Notes under the pieces: model-generated
The model's database searches: none
What the model was told of the DNA's origin: nothing
Seen by the model: only the letters and a program-made list of their open reading frames with translations
From: Capitella teleta
Lineage: Eukaryota > Annelida > Polychaeta > Capitellidae
NCBI GenBank assembly: GCA_000328365.1
Contig: KB293808.1
Coordinates: 218,836 to 282,835 of the forward strand
Reading direction: 5' to 3'
DNA length: 64,000 bases
In this document: piece by piece, positions 61,616 through 64,000 of the stretch
Position numbering within the stretch: position 1 is the stretch's first letter
Layout of the letters: each line of letters begins with the position of its first letter
Program-made: the position numbers and the translations under genes

Positions 61616-64000
61616 CGCGAAATATTTTTGGCGCCGGTCGTTTCAATCGTCGGCATTATTAATCATCTTCATTCATTCAATACTACTCTTCATAAATTAC
61701 ATTTATAGGATGAACGAAATATTCCATTGTTTGTGAGTGATGTTGTTGAGATTGTAGCACTAATGTTTATCTACTAAAATCAAAACAAAGCAGATAATTT
61801 GTACTGCAGCGCCACGCAACAGCTGACATTCCACAATGCTCGTTCAGGGGCCCACCTGATTTCGCGCACATAAGAGCTCTTTGCGATCCCTCACCACTCT
61901 CATTTAAATCTTCCTCCCTCATTCAATATTGACTTTAAATTTGATATCTTTGCATAAATGGGTGCAGAATCAATCCATACCAGGTAGTTATATTTGGGAA
62001 TAATTGATACATTTTAGCCAATTTTTTAATTTTTTTAAAATTTTTAACATGGAGTAGATAGACTACTTTTGCCCCACTCTGTATATTTTATGCCTGGCTT
62101 AATTGTTTCTCGTCCTCCTTATGATGTCAACGAGTTGGAATATTGGAATTAATTGTGTCACAGGACCACGAGGTGGAATTCGGAGGGGAGAAGCAAGCCT
62201 ATACAATATATTTATAGTAGAAAACATAAAGAGTGGAGGAATTCAATTTTTGCTGATTGGGTGCTAAGCATGCATAACTGTGCCTTGATTTACAAATTTG
62301 TCACATAAATTGAAACAGTCACTTTACATGCAGATAATGCAGCAAAGAACCCGACGTCCAATCACATAGCTCGATACAAGTTCTGGACCTCAAGCCCCGA
62401 AAAAAAGCGAGCATGCAACGGAACCACGATACGTTACATCTGCATACATTCTACGAAATCCTTGCCTGCCTTCAAGAATACCCCTGATAAATGAACTCTT
62501 CATCAACAAGTTTCTCGCAAACTTCGAACCCCTTGTGCGTTATTGCCTCGAAGACAGACTGTTTCGCAGAGCAAAAGAACAGTTCTTGAATGGAGGAAGA
62601 GTTAATTTGAACATGACAGTTTACGAAACGCTGCCGATTGTCCAAAACCACCAGTGAAAGAACTGTTCATCTTCAGTTATCACATCATGTCACGACATTA
62701 GATATACATAACTCATGTTTTATGACGCATATCTTAGTTTACGTATCATAAAGCTCGAATTCCATGTATATGATTGAGCCTATATATATATTGTGCAGAC
62801 ATTTCGACTCTCCATATCGAATGACTTAATTATCTTAATAGATTAACAGCGGCAACCCTTGTGGGGCGGAGGCCAAAGAGGTCTTTGAATTTATTGCGTC
62901 TTCACGTGGACGAAGGAATTTAGAATTTAGCCTAATTTCAGAGAGAAAACCGTTCAGACAAGTCTGAAAAACTCACCCCTCTACTTCCCGGCAGGGGAAT
63001 TGAACCCCGACCCAGTGGACAGCAAACTTCATCTTGACAGTCTTACCACTCGATCAACGGTGCCAGTGAGGAAAATTGTACCTGGTTTGATCACATCTGC
63101 GAATGGATCCTTTGGCGACAACGTATGCCATTTTTTTCAACAATGATAGGCGGCTGTGTCAAAAAATGGGAAGCTCATCTCCAAATCTATGCCCCGAACA
63201 GGGACATTGTATGATGCCTGATTCGATCTTCGCGCTTTCAATTTTTAGTTATTGTTCTACTCAATTCTAAAGATATAGATGTCTTGATCTTAATAAACCT
63301 TTATGAATTTCAGCGAAATCAAGTTGTTCACTCTTACGTCTGTCACATCTTCATGGAAAAAGTTCGATAAAAGCTACAATTAAACAAGTGCAAAACTAGG
63401 ATTTAATGCATTCTTCATATTAGCATAAAACCAAGGTCACAGAACACACATTCAAATTCAACATGTAAAAACAAAAACATATAAAAAGAAGTTAAAGAAA
63501 ATATGGCTATTTTAGGACATTTCTATGACAACGACAGTTACGTTTAAGTTCTGTTTAGGGATAAATAACAAGAACCTGGAAATATAGCCTTGTACCAGTT
63601 CGATCCTTAATTATATGGTCACGCATGCATGATAGTGTTCTATTCAAATGCCAAGTTGAGGCGCTCGCTTCCCTTTCGAAGAGATTTATGGAGATGAGCT
63701 TCTTTCTATTATTATACAAGATGAATTCTGAAAAAAAAGTCATACGCTGTCCCCAAGCTAAGCCATCTGCCGCTTCATAAGGCCTATTATTTTACCTATT
63801 ATTTTACTGACAAAATAAATTGTCAAGTGTCCTGATCCAATATGCTTGACATGACTGAGGTTCTACAATGAAATTGATTGCCTCGCAATTAGCATCGATT
63901 CCCGCATCAAATTTGGTATGAAATCTTGCTCAGATTACTAACACGCGGAATTCCTAACACAGATACCGAACACGCAATTTATTCATTCTCGTTTGTCGTA
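61616..64000. other. Intergenic region at the window end
   Basis: Apart from the SINE at about 62845-63067, no gene or repeat is supported. Confidence 0.4.
62845..63067 (-). mobile_element. tRNA-derived SINE
   Basis: Minus strand: GGCACCGTTGATCGAGTGGT (A-box region) and GGTCGGGGTTCAATTCCCCT (good B box, GGTTCAATTCC) are about 45 bases apart, followed by an unrelated body ending in GCAATAAATTCAAAG and then GGCCTCCGCCCCACAAGG. The anticodon arm is not convincing, so it is a SINE or tRNA pseudogene and not a tRNA gene. Confidence 0.55.

Noticed and set aside
62985-63067. A tRNA gene
   Set aside because: The B box is good but acceptor and anticodon stems do not pair convincingly; better explained as a SINE head.

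Overview
The window is animal nuclear DNA. Genes have many GT/AG introns, coding exons are flanked by AATAAA signals, and the gene content is metazoan: SETDB1 with tudor, MBD and split SET, an SLC47-type MATE, a GT14 glycosyltransferase, RNASEK and a short secreted collagen. AT-rich DNA, very small introns (many 40-60 bp) inside dense genes, a short-chain collagen, and many small transposon and SINE remnants between genes fit a sponge best. That placement is inference; no ribosomal or mitochondrial marker is present. Two N runs (20867-20916, 47474-47765) and a stretch that looks like poor Sanger base calls near 59 kb show a draft assembly.

Layout. 1-2.4 kb: a LINE 3' remnant and a fossil LTR-element end. 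2.4-5.5 kb (+): two-exon RNASEK, whose 2.5 kb intron holds a small unusual transposon, a LINE tail and a 300-bp palindrome. 6.1-8.9 kb (-): a single-pass receptor-like protein with a cysteine-rich ectodomain and an intracellular trypsin-like domain with a complete His/Asp/Ser triad; its 5' exons are not found, and a nested pair of pogo/Tigger-like elements starts 38 bp upstream of the last exon I can place. 9-24 kb: a repeat-dominated desert (Tigger, TTAA MITEs, fold-back MITE, RTE and L2/CR1-like LINE pieces, SINE heads). 24.1-30.0 kb (+): SETDB1 in 29 coding exons. 30.4-32.1 kb (-): a type II membrane protein of unknown family, convergent with SETDB1. 33.6-34.1 kb (+): an intronless secreted mini-collagen. 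34-38.5 kb: no confident gene. 39.1-43.6 kb (+): SLC47-like MATE in 19 coding exons. 43.9-50.7 kb: SINE and LINE remnants, a gap and AT-rich DNA. 50.8-52.9 kb (-): a two-exon double-hotdog thioesterase-like protein with a SINE in its intron. 55.1-56.3 kb (+): a GT14 enzyme lacking a recognisable 3' exon. 57-64 kb: transposon pieces and, on the minus strand, the 3' end of an unrecognised gene made of tiny exons.

The genes do not form an operon or one pathway. They are housekeeping (RNASEK with the V-ATPase, SETDB1 silencing, MATE export, thioesterase), cell surface and matrix (receptor-like protein, type II protein, mini-collagen) and Golgi glycosylation (GT14). The most unusual items are the receptor/protease fusion and a family of tiny mobile elements that starts GCTGACATACTACAGCGAG, ends ATCTGTGCTA, carries subterminal palindromes and is flanked by 10-12 bp direct repeats at four sites.
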